64,000 nucleotides of DNA from the NCBI RefSeq assembly GCF_900299525.1, contig NZ_OMKA01000026.1, positions 248,001 through 312,000 on the forward strand, in the 5' to 3' direction. Under the pieces are notes generated by a model. That model was not told the origin of the DNA. It made no database searches and was given only the letters and a program-made list of their open reading frames with translations. The position numbers were made by a program, and so were the translations under genes. This DNA is from Aquimarina sp. Aq78. GTDB lineage: Bacteria; Bacteroidota; Bacteroidia; Flavobacteriales; Flavobacteriaceae. Below, in pieces: positions 34,580 to 44,678 of this stretch (positions are counted from its first letter, which is position 1; each line of letters opens with the position of its first letter).

Positions 34580-35656
34580 TTAGTTACCACATGCTCCAAG
34601 ATTATTCCATGATGTTGCAGTTTTTTGGTATAAAGTACCGTTATATGTTACTTTATCTCCAGTAGAATAAGAAGTGCTACTGTTATATGCAGATACACCA
34701 GCACAAATATCAGTACTAGGAGCGCTATCACAAGCTCCAAGGTTATTCCATGAAGTAGCAGTTTTTTGGTATAAATCTCCATTATATGTTACTTTATCTC
34801 CAGTAGAATAAGAAGTGTTACTATTATATGCAGCTACACCATCACAGTTACCACCACCAGTATTAGAACCAGGATATATAGTAGCTATAAAAGATTTATC
34901 TGTTGCAGATAATTGAGTATTACTTCCTACGGCAACACCATCTGTAGTATGTGCTGCAGGAATAGGGTAATGCATTATTGATAATGGATCATATGCACTG
35001 TAGTTAGAAATATTTGCGTCATAACGTCTAAACAGGTTGTTATCTACCTGTGCTCTACTCCAGTTGTTTGGTGGTCCGGCATAGTATGCATAAACTGCCT
35101 CTTTATCCCAGTTAATTCCAGCTACAGGATTTTGATGTTCGTGAATCAAACCAAGAGCATGTCCAAATTCGTGAATTGTAGTTCTTCTAAACTCTGTATC
35201 AGAAGTGTTGTTGTTAAACCATCCAAAATGCATACTATGTGCATGGTCATTAGAATCAGTTCCTAAATAAGACCAAGATCCACCGTCGTTTGCAAATTGA
35301 CCTTCTTTAAAACCAATTTTGATGTTAGCACTGCTGTTTGAAGAAACCCATTCAAATTTAATATTTGCATGACTTTCCCACGCTACAGCATATTGCTTAA
35401 CTTTGGATTGTACAAAATTATTACCATTTAAGAATTTCACTCGAATAGTTTGACCAGCTTGCCATTCCTTTGCTTTAACACTAGCAGCTTTTGAATCATT
35501 CTCGTTAGTATTCCATTTTTCGATACATACATGAGCAGCTTTTGCATCTGCATGTTGATTTGTTTCGATAATGTCTTCAGAATCTTTTTCACAGTTGAAT
35601 AATAAAACCGAAAGCGATGTAACTAAAACGAGTTTAGCTAAATTTAATTTTTTCAT
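34580..35656 (-). CDS. Astacin-like (M12A) zinc metalloprotease lipoprotein with two carbohydrate-binding repeats
   Basis: This 358-residue lipoprotein protease has Cys22 in LLFNC, followed by acidic residues. The catalytic domain (about 60-265) has the zinc site HEFGHALGLIHE (His162, Glu163, His166, His172) and the Met-turn SIMHY, as in astacins and related metzincins. Two C-terminal repeats (about 272-313 and 317-357) each read 'YNSxTSYSTGDKVTYNG...YQKTATSWNNLGAC', the pattern of CBM5/12 chitin-binding modules with their aromatic residues. The enzyme probably degrades host or prey protein attached to chitin-like polymer (inference). Monocistronic. Confidence 0.88.
   Translation of the reverse strand: MKKLNLAKLVLVTSLSVLLFNCEKDSEDIIETNQHADAKAAHVCIEKWNTNENDSKAASVKAKEWQAGQTIRVKFLNGNNFVQSKVKQYAVAWESHANIKFEWVSSNSSANIKIGFKEGQFANDGGSWSYLGTDSNDHAHSMHFGWFNNNTSDTEFRRTTIHEFGHALGLIHEHQNPVAGINWDKEAVYAYYAGPPNNWSRAQVDNNLFRRYDANISNYSAYDPLSIMHYPIPAAHTTDGVAVGSNTQLSATDKSFIATIYPGSNTGGGNCDGVAAYNSNTSYSTGDKVTYNGDLYQKTATSWNNLGACDSAPSTDICAGVSAYNSSTSYSTGDKVTYNGTLYQKTATSWNNLGACGN
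34582..34846 (-). repeat. Direct repeat of a ~115-bp coding module
   Basis: The two carbohydrate-binding repeats of the metalloprotease are almost identical at DNA level (for example both contain TATATGTTACTTTATCTCCA), indicating recent duplication or gene conversion within the gene. Confidence 0.8.
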
Positions 35657-36099
35657 AATTAATTATAAGTTTGAGTTTGTATTGGGTAAATAACGGTAAT
35701 TTTTTAAGATTATTTTAGCATTTTTTAAATTTTTTTTTCGGAAATTATAGTTTTTTTTAAATTTTCGCACCAAAAAATTGCGATTTTCATAAATTATCTG
35801 GCATAATTCAACATTATTTTCAATACATAAAATAAAGAGTTAAAATTTTGATTTATAGGGTGTTGTTGTTAAATCAGCAAAACCTAAAATCATATACCAA
35901 CCTGTAAAAGGAGTATTGTGTGCTTACCATTTCTGTAATAATTACTAAAATTTAGATTTCTTGATTTAAATTTATCAAATAGCAAGTAAAATCATAAAGA
36001 AAAATACTTGTAGATTCTAACAGGAAATAACCTTTGTATTAATCTTCTTGGTACTTAAAAGTAAAACGTATATTTGCAAAAAATTATAACGCTAGTTGT
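35657..36099. other. 443-bp divergent intergenic region
   Basis: This very AT-rich stretch separates the divergent metalloprotease and PfkB genes. The only clear site is the PfkB promoter at its right end. I see no ORF, tRNA or strong hairpin; the protease promoter is not recognisable. Confidence 0.5.
36048..36076 (+). promoter_or_regulatory. Promoter of the PfkB kinase gene
   Basis: TATATTTG (36069-36076) matches the -7 box, with TTGG at 36048-36051 at the right distance for -33. The start codon is 23 bp downstream. Confidence 0.7.
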
Positions 36100-37029
36100 A
36101 TGAGTAAATTACTTATTGTAGGTTCTATCGCCTTTGATGCTATTGAAACCCCTTTTGGTAAAACAGATAAGATATTAGGAGGAGCAGCGCCTTATATTGC
36201 GCTTTCTGCCTCAAATTTCAATGTTTCTTCAGCAGTTGTCTCTGTAGTTGGAGAAGATTTCCCTTTGGATTATCTTTCTCTCCTTCAGAAAAAAAATATT
36301 GACACTTCTGCTGTAGAAATCGTAAAAGGAGGAAAGACTTTTTTCTGGAGTGGTCGATATCATAATGATTTAAATTCAAGAGATACATTAGATACGCAAC
36401 TTAATGTACTTGCTGATTTTAATCCTGTGGTTCCTGATAATTACAAAGATGCAGACATTGTGATGCTAGGAAATCTAAACCCGTTAGTACAACTTGGTGT
36501 TTTAGAACAACTCACGACTACCCCAAAACTTACGATATTAGATACTATGAATTTTTGGATGGAAGATGCTTTTTTAGGAGATCTTCTAAAAGTAATTTCA
36601 AAAGTAGATGTAATTACTATCAATGATGAAGAGGCTAGACAATTAAGCGGAGAATATTCTTTGGTAAAAGCAGCCAGAGCAATCGAAAAGATGGGCCCAA
36701 AATATATTGTGATTAAAAAAGGAGAACATGGTGCTTTATTATTTCATAAAGAACAGATTTTCTTTGCTCCTGCACTACCATTAGAAGAAGTTTTTGATCC
36801 TACCGGCGCTGGAGATACATTTGCAGGAGGTTTTTCGGGATATCTAACCAAGACAGATGATATTTCATTTGAGAATATGAAAAAAGCAATTATCCATGCT
36901 TCAAACCTCGCTTCTTTTTGTGTAGAGAAATTTGGTACAGAGCGAATGGAGAATTTAAATCGTGAGGAGGTCCAGAAGCGACTTCAGCAGTTTAGAGAGT
37001 TAACACAATTCGAGATAGAATTGTCTTGA
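36100..37029 (+). CDS. PfkB-family sugar or nucleoside kinase
   Basis: This 309-residue cytoplasmic kinase has the ribokinase fold. 'KILGGAAPYIALSASN' is the first signature region, and 'DPTGAGDTFAGGFSGYL' (about 245-261) is the second, with the catalytic Asp and the anion-hole GAGD. PfkB enzymes phosphorylate sugars, nucleosides or related hydroxyls with ATP; the substrate is not readable here. The neighbouring PurF-type gene, transcribed the same way, hints at a link to ribose or nucleoside metabolism. A terminator lies between the two. Confidence 0.85.
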   Translation: MSKLLIVGSIAFDAIETPFGKTDKILGGAAPYIALSASNFNVSSAVVSVVGEDFPLDYLSLLQKKNIDTSAVEIVKGGKTFFWSGRYHNDLNSRDTLDTQLNVLADFNPVVPDNYKDADIVMLGNLNPLVQLGVLEQLTTTPKLTILDTMNFWMEDAFLGDLLKVISKVDVITINDEEARQLSGEYSLVKAARAIEKMGPKYIVIKKGEHGALLFHKEQIFFAPALPLEEVFDPTGAGDTFAGGFSGYLTKTDDISFENMKKAIIHASNLASFCVEKFGTERMENLNREEVQKRLQQFRELTQFEIELS

Positions 37030-37039
37030 TATAAAGTAT

Positions 37040-37070
37040 AGCCCTAAAGTAATTGTTTGGGGCTTTTTTA
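37040..37070 (+). terminator. Terminator after the PfkB gene
   Basis: AGCCC and GGGCT arms with a following T-run lie 10 bp past the stop codon. Confidence 0.7.
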
Positions 37071-37110
37071 ATTATGATTAACACAACAACATTTAGAATT
37101 TTGGAATACA

Positions 37111-39009
37111 ATGAGTGATGCGTTAAAACACGAATGCGGTATAGCATTTATCAGATTACTAAAACCATTAGAGTATTATAAGGAAAAATACGGTAGTGCA
37201 TTTTATGGAGTAAATAAAATGTATCTAATGATGGAAAAACAACATAATCGCGGTCAGGATGGTGCTGGATTTGCAAGCATTAAATTAGATACGGCTCCTG
37301 GTGAACGATATATAAGTAGGGTTCGATCTAGTGAGTCACAGCCAATACAAGATATTTTTTCTCAGATTAATGATAGAATTAATAAAGAATTGGTGGATCA
37401 TCCAGAATACACTGATGATGTCGAACTACAGAAAAAAAATATTCCTTATATAGGAGAAGTGCTTTTGGGACATGTACGTTACGGGACATTTGGCAAGAAT
37501 AGTGTAGAGAGTGTTCATCCTTTTTTAAGACAGAACAATTGGATGCATCGTAATCTTATCGTAGCAGGTAACTTCAACATGACTAACAATGATGTGTTGT
37601 TCAATAATCTTGTAAGATTAGGACAGCACCCAAAAGATAAGGTAGATACCGTTACTGTAATGGAGAAAATCGGCCACTTTTTGGATTCTGAAGTAGCTAA
37701 GTTATATAAGAAATTAAAGAAAGAAGGGTTTAATAAAAATGAAGCCTCTCCACAAATTGCAGAACGATTAAATGTCGCTAAAATCCTTAAAAAATCATCT
37801 AGAGATTGGGATGGAGGTTATGCGATGGCAGGAATGCTTGGGCATGGTGATGCTTTTGTTTTAAGAGATCCTGCAGGAATCAGACCGACATACTATTATA
37901 AAGATGATGAAGTGGTAGTTGTAGCATCAGAAAGGCCTGTTATTCAAACAGTATTTAATGTTGCTTTTGATGATGTATTAGAACTTGATCCGGGAAAAGC
38001 AATTATCGTCAAAAAGAATGGAGATACTTCTATAGATAGAATTATTGATCCACTAGAACGGAAAGCATGTTCTTTTGAGCGTATTTATTTTTCACGTGGA
38101 AGTGATGCTGAGATTTATGAGGAAAGAAAGAGTTTAGGAAGGTTGATTATGCCTCAGGTCTTAAAAGAAATTAGTCATGATACAGTAAATACTGTTTTTT
38201 CTTTTATTCCGAATACAGCCGAAACTTCTTTCTACGGTATGGTTGAAGCTGCTCAGGATGAATTAAATAAGCAGAAGAATGAAACTATACTTTCTGAAAA
38301 AGAAACATTAACAGATGAACGTCTATCAGAAATTCTCTCCTACAGATTAAGAACAGAGAAAATTGCAATCAAAGATGCTAAGCTTCGTACTTTTATTACA
38401 GAAGATAGTAGTAGAGATGATTTGGTAGCTCATGTCTATGATGTAACTTATGGTGTAGTAAAACAAGAGGATAATTTAGTCATAATTGATGATAGTATCG
38501 TTAGAGGAACAACACTGAAGAAGAGTATTATCAAGATGATGGATAGATTGAAGCCAAAGAAAATCGTTATTGTTTCTTCGGCACCGCAAATTCGTTATCC
38601 TGATTGTTACGGAATTGATATGGCAAGATTAGAAGGTTTAATTGCATTTCAGGCAGCATTAGAACTTTTAAAAGAAAATGGGAATTATGATTTGGTAGAG
38701 CAGGTTTATGAAAAATGTAAAGCTCAAGAAAATCTGGTAGACTCAGAGGTGCAAAATTTTGTAAAAGAAATCTATAGTGGATTTTCTGATCAGGAAGTAA
38801 GTGATAAAATATCAGAATTGTTAAGTGATAAATCGGTAAAAGCTGATGTAAAGATTATTTATCAGACCGTTGATAACCTTCATAAGGCCTGTCCTAAGAA
38901 CCTTGGAGATTGGTATTTTACAGGAGATTATCCAACTATAGGAGGAAACAGAGTTGTAAATAAGGCTTTTATAAATTTCTTTGAAGGTAAAAATGAAAGA
39001 GCTTATTAA
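37111..39009 (+). CDS. PurF-type amidophosphoribosyltransferase (long Bacteroidota form)
   Basis: This 632-residue enzyme joins a class II glutamine amidotransferase domain to a PRPP-binding phosphoribosyltransferase domain. The catalytic Cys is residue 9 (KHECGIAFIRL), so eight residues would be removed in maturation. GHVRYGTFGKNS and EKQHNRGQDGAG are glutaminase motifs. VIIDDSIVRGTTLKKSI is the PRPP loop. At 632 residues it is longer than the usual 470-510 of PurF, with an insertion around 180-240 and a C-terminal extension after about 545. It may be the purine enzyme or a paralogue with another role; I cannot tell whether a second purF exists outside the window. Confidence 0.85.
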   Translation: MSDALKHECGIAFIRLLKPLEYYKEKYGSAFYGVNKMYLMMEKQHNRGQDGAGFASIKLDTAPGERYISRVRSSESQPIQDIFSQINDRINKELVDHPEYTDDVELQKKNIPYIGEVLLGHVRYGTFGKNSVESVHPFLRQNNWMHRNLIVAGNFNMTNNDVLFNNLVRLGQHPKDKVDTVTVMEKIGHFLDSEVAKLYKKLKKEGFNKNEASPQIAERLNVAKILKKSSRDWDGGYAMAGMLGHGDAFVLRDPAGIRPTYYYKDDEVVVVASERPVIQTVFNVAFDDVLELDPGKAIIVKKNGDTSIDRIIDPLERKACSFERIYFSRGSDAEIYEERKSLGRLIMPQVLKEISHDTVNTVFSFIPNTAETSFYGMVEAAQDELNKQKNETILSEKETLTDERLSEILSYRLRTEKIAIKDAKLRTFITEDSSRDDLVAHVYDVTYGVVKQEDNLVIIDDSIVRGTTLKKSIIKMMDRLKPKKIVIVSSAPQIRYPDCYGIDMARLEGLIAFQAALELLKENGNYDLVEQVYEKCKAQENLVDSEVQNFVKEIYSGFSDQEVSDKISELLSDKSVKADVKIIYQTVDNLHKACPKNLGDWYFTGDYPTIGGNRVVNKAFINFFEGKNERAY

Positions 39010-39162
39010 AAAAACAAAAATGTTTGTTGTTAAAAAGGGTTAATTTGTGTATTTCAACAATTATTTTGACCTTTCGTCTAAAACATTTTTTCACTATGAA
39101 ATAACGTTCTATATTAGCAAAGCCATAGCATAAGTAGGTTAAGTTCATGGTAGATTTGGGGC

Positions 39163-39191
39163 AAAAAAAGGTGGTTCTTCCACCTTTTTTT
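39163..39191. terminator. Bidirectional terminator after the PurF-type gene
   Basis: AAAAAGGTGG and CCACCTTTTT flank TTCTT, between convergent genes. Confidence 0.85.
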
Positions 39192-39265
39192 ATTTTCTAA
39201 TAATTTTGATTAAAAAGATATAAAAATATTACCTCACAATTGAAGTGATATACTACCCTAAAATA

Positions 39266-40273
39266 TTATTCAATTAGTATCTTTTTACTTCCTATTTTTT
39301 TATCACCATTATAAATATTTACAAAATAAATACCTTTTGGATGATTAAAAGCATCTAAATAAACATTGTTTTTTGGTAACATAGTAGTTCTTTTATCAAT
39401 AACTTTTCCAAATGCATTAAGTATTTCATATGATGTTATTATGGTTTCTTTACTTTTTATAATGATAGTATCTTCAGAATTAGAAGGATTTGGAAAGACA
39501 ATTATATTGGAAGAAGTGTCGTAAGAGTAATTCGATTTTTTTGATGTAGCATTATAAGCATTTTGAAGAGCATCAATAGGTTCAAAAATAGATGTTGTAA
39601 TCCATACATTTAAATCCAACGATAGGTTTCCATAAGAGCTATCTGTGTCACTGGGGTCTGCTACTCGTATAAATGCCGAAGCCGAACTTATACCATCATT
39701 TAAACAACGAGAATCAGCTCCAGGTCTTTTTGCTCCTTGTAAGGCGGCCATGAGTTTATCTGCCAATGAACCATAGCAATTGAGAAAAGCAGTTTCCATA
39801 TCTTTAACAACATCTTCAGAAATCAAAATATTTCCGGCAATTGCATAGTTTGGTCCTGTAATGTGTATAAATTCTTTGAAGCAGTTAGGTCCTGTATAAG
39901 CAGCACTTCTTGGGCAACCATTATTAAGGTCCACAATATTGTATTGTCTTGCAGATGGGCTGTTGTTCACATCGTTAGCTACAAGCCAATTAATGATTTG
40001 TGCAGGAGAATCCCCCGCCTTCATACGTTTTGTAGCATTAGCTTGATTTCTTGGATCCCAAGCGGATTGAGTATGAATAGCACCAATACCCAAAACAATA
40101 GCACTAATATCCTGAGCACCATCTTCTGATGCGATACAGGTTGCACCGGCACTACCAATCTCTCCGGTAATAGGATCAACTGCTACAATTGAAAAAGTGT
40201 GTTGCGCAAAAGAAGAAAACACAAAGAAGAAAACACACGGAATAATAACGAAAGGTTTTAAAAAAGTTTTCAT
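39266..40273 (-). CDS. DUF1028 protein with type IX secretion sorting domain
   Basis: This 335-residue secreted protein has a signal peptide (cleavage near SFAQ). A DUF1028 domain (about 25-240; HTFSIVAVDPITGEIGSAGA, DNGC-type PRSAAYTG motifs) shows similarity to N-terminal-nucleophile hydrolases. A C-terminal type A sorting domain of about 75 residues follows (VFPNPSN at about 261, then 'GKVIDKRT', 'KGIYFVNI' and final KKILIE). That domain targets the protein through the type IX secretion system and is then removed. DUF1028 activity is not established; the N-terminal nucleophile would be exposed after signal cleavage (inference). Confidence 0.85.
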   Translation of the reverse strand: MKTFLKPFVIIPCVFFFVFSSFAQHTFSIVAVDPITGEIGSAGATCIASEDGAQDISAIVLGIGAIHTQSAWDPRNQANATKRMKAGDSPAQIINWLVANDVNNSPSARQYNIVDLNNGCPRSAAYTGPNCFKEFIHITGPNYAIAGNILISEDVVKDMETAFLNCYGSLADKLMAALQGAKRPGADSRCLNDGISSASAFIRVADPSDTDSSYGNLSLDLNVWITTSIFEPIDALQNAYNATSKKSNYSYDTSSNIIVFPNPSNSEDTIIIKSKETIITSYEILNAFGKVIDKRTTMLPKNNVYLDAFNHPKGIYFVNIYNGDKKIGSKKILIE

Positions 40274-40397
40274 GTTAATATGGTTTAAGAGTTAAGTATT
40301 ATCTTAAACGTATTAAATGAAGGAAGAATTGCATTTGTTCAGCAGGAAGCTAAATCTAAACATATTTCAAACATAGAAATACTAATATGAAAATAGA

Positions 40398-40430
40398 AAA
40401 CCATCAAATAATCAGATTACTTGATGGTTT
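40398..40430 (-). terminator. Terminator after the superoxide dismutase gene
   Basis: AAACCATCAA and TTGATGGTTT arms flank a 13-base loop; a T-rich tract follows on the minus strand. Confidence 0.8.
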
Positions 40431-40444
40431 ATAGAGGTAAATTA

Positions 40445-41053
40445 TTATTTTCCTTGAGCATATCGGCTTGCCACTTCGTTCCAGTCAATTACATTAAAAA
40501 ATGCTGAAACATAATCCGGACGACGGTTTTGATAGTTTAAATAATATGCATGTTCCCAAACATCTAGTGCAAGGATAGGAGTTCCTCCGCATCCAATACC
40601 GGGCATTAAAGGATTATCTTGATTAGGTGTAGAGCAGATTTCTACTTTCCCTCCTTGATGTACACATAGCCAAGCCCATCCAGATCCAAATCTAGTCCCA
40701 GCTGCTTTTGAGAATGCTTCTTTAAAAGCATCAAAAGATCCATATGCAGCATTAATTGCATCTGCAATCTCACCAGAAGGTCTTTCTCCACCATTAGGTG
40801 ACATTATCTCCCAAAATAAATTATGATTATAATATCCACCACCGTTATTTCTAACAGCACCGTTTGACATATCTAGATTAATAAGAATATTTTCAATGGT
40901 TTTACCCTCAAGATCAGTTCCTTCAATTGCGGCATTTAATTTACTAGTATATCCAGCATGATGTTTATCATGATGAATTTCCATGGTACGAGCATCTATA
41001 TGAGGTTCTAACGCATCAAAAGCGTAGTTTAATTTTGGTAATTCGAATGACAT
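40445..41053 (-). CDS. Superoxide dismutase (Mn/Fe family)
   Basis: This 202-residue cytoplasmic enzyme turns superoxide into H2O2 and O2. The metal ligands fall in [14 protein letters not shown] (His), NHNLFWEIM (His), and [19 protein letters not shown] (Asp and His). There is no signal peptide. The '[12 protein letters not shown]' and '[18 protein letters not shown]' contexts lean towards the manganese or cambialistic type, but metal choice cannot be read reliably. Monocistronic, with its own terminator. Confidence 0.95.
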   Translation of the reverse strand: MSFELPKLNYAFDALEPHIDARTMEIHHDKHHAGYTSKLNAAIEGTDLEGKTIENILINLDMSNGAVRNNGGGYYNHNLFWEIMSPNGGERPSGEIADAINAAYGSFDAFKEAFSKAAGTRFGSGWAWLCVHQGGKVEICSTPNQDNPLMPGIGCGGTPILALDVWEHAYYLNYQNRRPDYVSAFFNVIDWNEVASRYAQGK

Positions 41054-41246
41054 ATGTTATTATTTTAATTAATAAAAAATAAAAGCGACATCAAATTTAA
41101 CAATTCAAATGATGAATAAAAATTTATAATTGTTATAAATTAATTAAAACACATAGGATAGTAAAAACAATCTTTTTGTTATTATAATTTTATAGAAATC
41201 GATGGTATAAGATTTTCGGGTTTTAGTATTTTAGTAAAAAAAAGAA

Positions 41247-44200
41247 TTGAATTCGACTACTGCTTTTATTGTTTATAATGCTGCTGCTGGTGCCGGTAAA
41301 ACCTATACTTTGGTAAAGGCATATTTAATTGCTCTTTTAAAAGGAGAGTTTAGGGATAGTTATAAGAATATCTTGGCAATTACTTTTACAAATAAAGCAG
41401 TTGCCGAGATGAAATCCAGAATATTAGAAAACCTTGTTGCTATTAGTGCTCTTGATACTTCATCAAAACATCAGGGTTTACTAAATGAATTAAGTGCAGA
41501 GACCAAAATTCCTGAGCTCGAACTTAAACAAAAAGCAAAACGAATTCTTAGAAGTATTCTTCATAATTATGCGGCATTTGATGTTGTTACTATTGATACG
41601 TTTACACATAGAGTAATCAGGACATTTGCACATGATTTAGGAATTCCTATGAATTTTGAGATCGAAATGGATACAGATTCTTTAATTGAAGAAGCTGTAG
41701 ATGCAGTAGTTGCCAAAATAGGACTAAATGAAGAGTTAACCAGGTTAATTGTTGATTTTGCAATCAGCAAGCTTGAGGATGATAAAAGTTGGGATATCAC
41801 TATAGAACTTAATAAGATAGCCAGATTGTTGTTTAGTGAAAATGATAGAGAACATCTCAATAAACTTTCGCATAAAACAATTACTGATTTTGAGATTCTA
41901 AAAAAACAGTTGAGTCACAGAGTTGCCGAATGTAAGAAAGATATTATTTCTGAGTCGAATACAATTTTACAATTAATAAAGGCTCAGGGAGTAGAATATA
42001 CAGATTTTACTCGAAGCTCAATTCCTAACCATTTTTTAAAACTTGCAGAAGGTGATGTGAAAGCAGATTTTAAAGCAGCCTGGAAACAGAACATACAAGA
42101 AGCTTCTTTCTATAATGCTAAATTAGATCCTCATAAAAAAGAAATAATCGATAGCATTAGACCCTCTATAGAAGAAACCTTTCTAAAAACAAAGCAATTA
42201 TTAATACGAATTGGTTTTTTCCAGAACATTATCAAAAACCTTACCCCTCTTTCGGTATTAAATGCGATTAATAAGGAGTTAATCGGAATCAAAAAGGAAA
42301 GAAAAATTCTATTGATATCAGAATTTAATACGATTATAAGTAATGCAATTAAAGATCAGCCAGCTCCGTTTATATACGAACGTTTAGGAGAGCGGTATAG
42401 AGATTATTTTATTGATGAATTTCAGGATACCTCAGAATTACAGTGGAGTAATTTGATCCCTCTTATTGATAATGCGGTTTCAACAGAAACGTTAACAGGT
42501 AAAAGAGGGCAAGTTACCATAGTAGGAGATGCAAAACAAGCAATTTATCGATGGAGAGGAGGGAAAGCAGAACAATTTATCAATTTATCTTCTGATGAAA
42601 ACCCTTTTTCGATACAAGAAAAACAAGTTCTTAACCTCCCTAGAAATTATCGTAGTCACGAAGAAATTATTAAATTCAATAATAGCCTATTCACCTTTTT
42701 ATCTGGTGATTTTAAAAATGAAAAACATCGGGAATTATACGTATTGGGTAATAAACAAGAAGTTAACTCCAAAAAAGATGGATATATTAATATCTCGTTT
42801 GTTGAAGCTAAAAATGTAGCTCAGGAGAATAACTTATATCCCGAGAAAGTATATGAAACTATACTTGAACTAAGTAAAAAGGGATACTCTCTCAATGAAA
42901 TATGTGTTATCGTAAGAAAGCAAAAAGAAGGAGCTGTCATAGCAGATCTTCTCACCCAGAAAGGGCTATCTATAATTTCTTCAGAAACATTGTTAATTAA
43001 TAATGCTCCTCAAGTTATATTTATTATTGATCTCCTTACCTGGTGTATACAACCCGACCATCTACAATCAAAAATCAACGTATTACATTTTTTGACCGAG
43101 AAGTTTTCAATCCGAGAAAAGCATTTATTTCTGGAAAAAATGATAAACAGTAATAAGAATACATTTTCTTCTGAGCTTAAAACTCTAGGTCTTGATTTTG
43201 ATCTTGCCAAAGTAGCTGTAAAACCTCTTTATGATGCCGTAGAATATATTATAGCCAGTTTTTCTCTTGCCGATAAAACTACAGCATATATACAATTTTT
43301 CCTGGATGTTGTGTTTGCATTTACTCAAAAACATACAGAAGGTATTGTAGGTTTTTTAGCGTATTGGCATGTCAAAAAAGATAAATTAAGCATTGTTGCC
43401 CCAGAAACAGAGCAGGCAATTCAGATCATGACAATACACAAAGCAAAAGGACTGGAGTTTCCCTGTGTTATTTATCCATATGCTAATATTGATATCTATG
43501 AAGAAATAGAACCCAAAACATGGTTAGCAGTGGATAGTAAAAAATATGACAATTTTGAAGAAGTGTTTATTAACTATAATAAAGGCATATCTGAGTATGG
43601 TAAAGCTGCAGAAGAAATTGTTTTAAACAGACAAGCTCAATTAGAATTAGATGCGTTTAATCTATTATATGTAGTGCTTACTCGTGCAAAAGAACAGCTG
43701 TATATTGTTTCTAATTTGAAATTAAATTCTAAAGGGGAAAGTAACCCAAATACTTTTTCCGGAAAATTAATTGCTTATCTAAAACATTTGAATCAATGGA
43801 ATCCTCAAAAAACAGAGTATACTTTTGGTCATTCTTTAAAACCAGAGGTTATAAACCCAGATATAGAAGACAAGCCAAAAGTGGTTAAACTTTCTAGATT
43901 CGAAGATTCCTCGAGAAAATATAAGGTAAATATTGTAACTAATTCTGGTAAACTATGGGATACATCTCAACAGAGTGCAATAGAAAAAGGAAATTTGATA
44001 CATGATCTTATGGCTTCTATAGATACATATATGGATGTGAAAAGAGTTGTCGAAGAAGCATACAAAACAGGAGAAATTACTATTTCTGAAAAAGAAATAC
44101 TTCATGATGAAATAAAGGATATTGTAGACCACCCAGAGCTTTCTCAATACTTCTCTTTAGATAATACAGTGCATAATGAAAGAGATATAATTTCTAACGG

Positions 44201-44399
44201 AAGATTATTTCGACCTGACCGAATAATAATTGATAAAAATAATCTAACGACCATAATAGATTATAAAACAGGTGTTCATAATGCTTCTCATGCTATGCAA
44301 ATACAGGGTTATGCATCACTTCTTGAAAAAATAGGGCACACTGTAAAAGATAAAATTCTAATTTATTTTAATGATAATATCACCTTAAAACATGTATAA
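41247..44399 (+). CDS. AddA-like UvrD helicase/nuclease
   Basis: This 1050-residue protein is the helicase-nuclease subunit of an AddAB (RecBCD-type) double-strand-break repair complex. The Walker A box is near the start (AAAGAGKTYTLVKAY, about 11-25). DEFQDTSELQW is motif II, and GDAKQAIYRWRGG and IMTIHKAKGLEFPCV are motifs III and V. A RecB-type nuclease site (IIDYKTGVHN, about 1012-1021) ends the protein. The first codon is TTG at 41247; no ATG lies between it and the Walker box, so TTG is used or the start is further away. Its partner AddB is encoded at 46247, separated by the OmpA gene. Confidence 0.9.
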   Translation: MNSTTAFIVYNAAAGAGKTYTLVKAYLIALLKGEFRDSYKNILAITFTNKAVAEMKSRILENLVAISALDTSSKHQGLLNELSAETKIPELELKQKAKRILRSILHNYAAFDVVTIDTFTHRVIRTFAHDLGIPMNFEIEMDTDSLIEEAVDAVVAKIGLNEELTRLIVDFAISKLEDDKSWDITIELNKIARLLFSENDREHLNKLSHKTITDFEILKKQLSHRVAECKKDIISESNTILQLIKAQGVEYTDFTRSSIPNHFLKLAEGDVKADFKAAWKQNIQEASFYNAKLDPHKKEIIDSIRPSIEETFLKTKQLLIRIGFFQNIIKNLTPLSVLNAINKELIGIKKERKILLISEFNTIISNAIKDQPAPFIYERLGERYRDYFIDEFQDTSELQWSNLIPLIDNAVSTETLTGKRGQVTIVGDAKQAIYRWRGGKAEQFINLSSDENPFSIQEKQVLNLPRNYRSHEEIIKFNNSLFTFLSGDFKNEKHRELYVLGNKQEVNSKKDGYINISFVEAKNVAQENNLYPEKVYETILELSKKGYSLNEICVIVRKQKEGAVIADLLTQKGLSIISSETLLINNAPQVIFIIDLLTWCIQPDHLQSKINVLHFLTEKFSIREKHLFLEKMINSNKNTFSSELKTLGLDFDLAKVAVKPLYDAVEYIIASFSLADKTTAYIQFFLDVVFAFTQKHTEGIVGFLAYWHVKKDKLSIVAPETEQAIQIMTIHKAKGLEFPCVIYPYANIDIYEEIEPKTWLAVDSKKYDNFEEVFINYNKGISEYGKAAEEIVLNRQAQLELDAFNLLYVVLTRAKEQLYIVSNLKLNSKGESNPNTFSGKLIAYLKHLNQWNPQKTEYTFGHSLKPEVINPDIEDKPKVVKLSRFEDSSRKYKVNIVTNSGKLWDTSQQSAIEKGNLIHDLMASIDTYMDVKRVVEEAYKTGEITISEKEILHDEIKDIVDHPELSQYFSLDNTVHNERDIISNGRLFRPDRIIIDKNNLTTIIDYKTGVHNASHAMQIQGYASLLEKIGHTVKDKILIYFNDNITLKHV

Positions 44400-44615
44400 A
44401 TAAACTATCATTTTTATAATTACTAAAAGAAATTTAAGGATAAAAGGTATTTTTATCTTATAATTGTAACGTAATTGCTGAGATAGATACTTTAATTTTT
44501 CTCTAATAAGGTTAAAATTATTGCTTTTTTTGGGGCTAGAAAACTGTAAGAAAAAACGACTACACTCTCCAAAGCTGCGATATATGCTGGCCTGTTAAGA
44601 AAAATTTATTAGATT

Positions 44616-44623
44616 TATCTTTG
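44616..44623 (+). promoter_or_regulatory. -7 box of the OmpA-family gene
   Basis: TATCTTTG matches TAnnTTTG exactly, with TGTTAA at the -33 position (44593). The leader is about 50 nt, fitting a strongly expressed outer-membrane protein. Confidence 0.65.
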
Positions 44624-44678
44624 ACAGTTATTTTTAACATATTACATTTGCTCTAATTAACACTTAAAAATTAAATTA

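Noticed and set aside
39010-39162. Possible small RNA between the PurF gene and its terminator
   Set aside because: A TAGATTTG box lies at 39151, but the terminator begins 12 bp later, leaving no room for a transcript. I saw no other structure.
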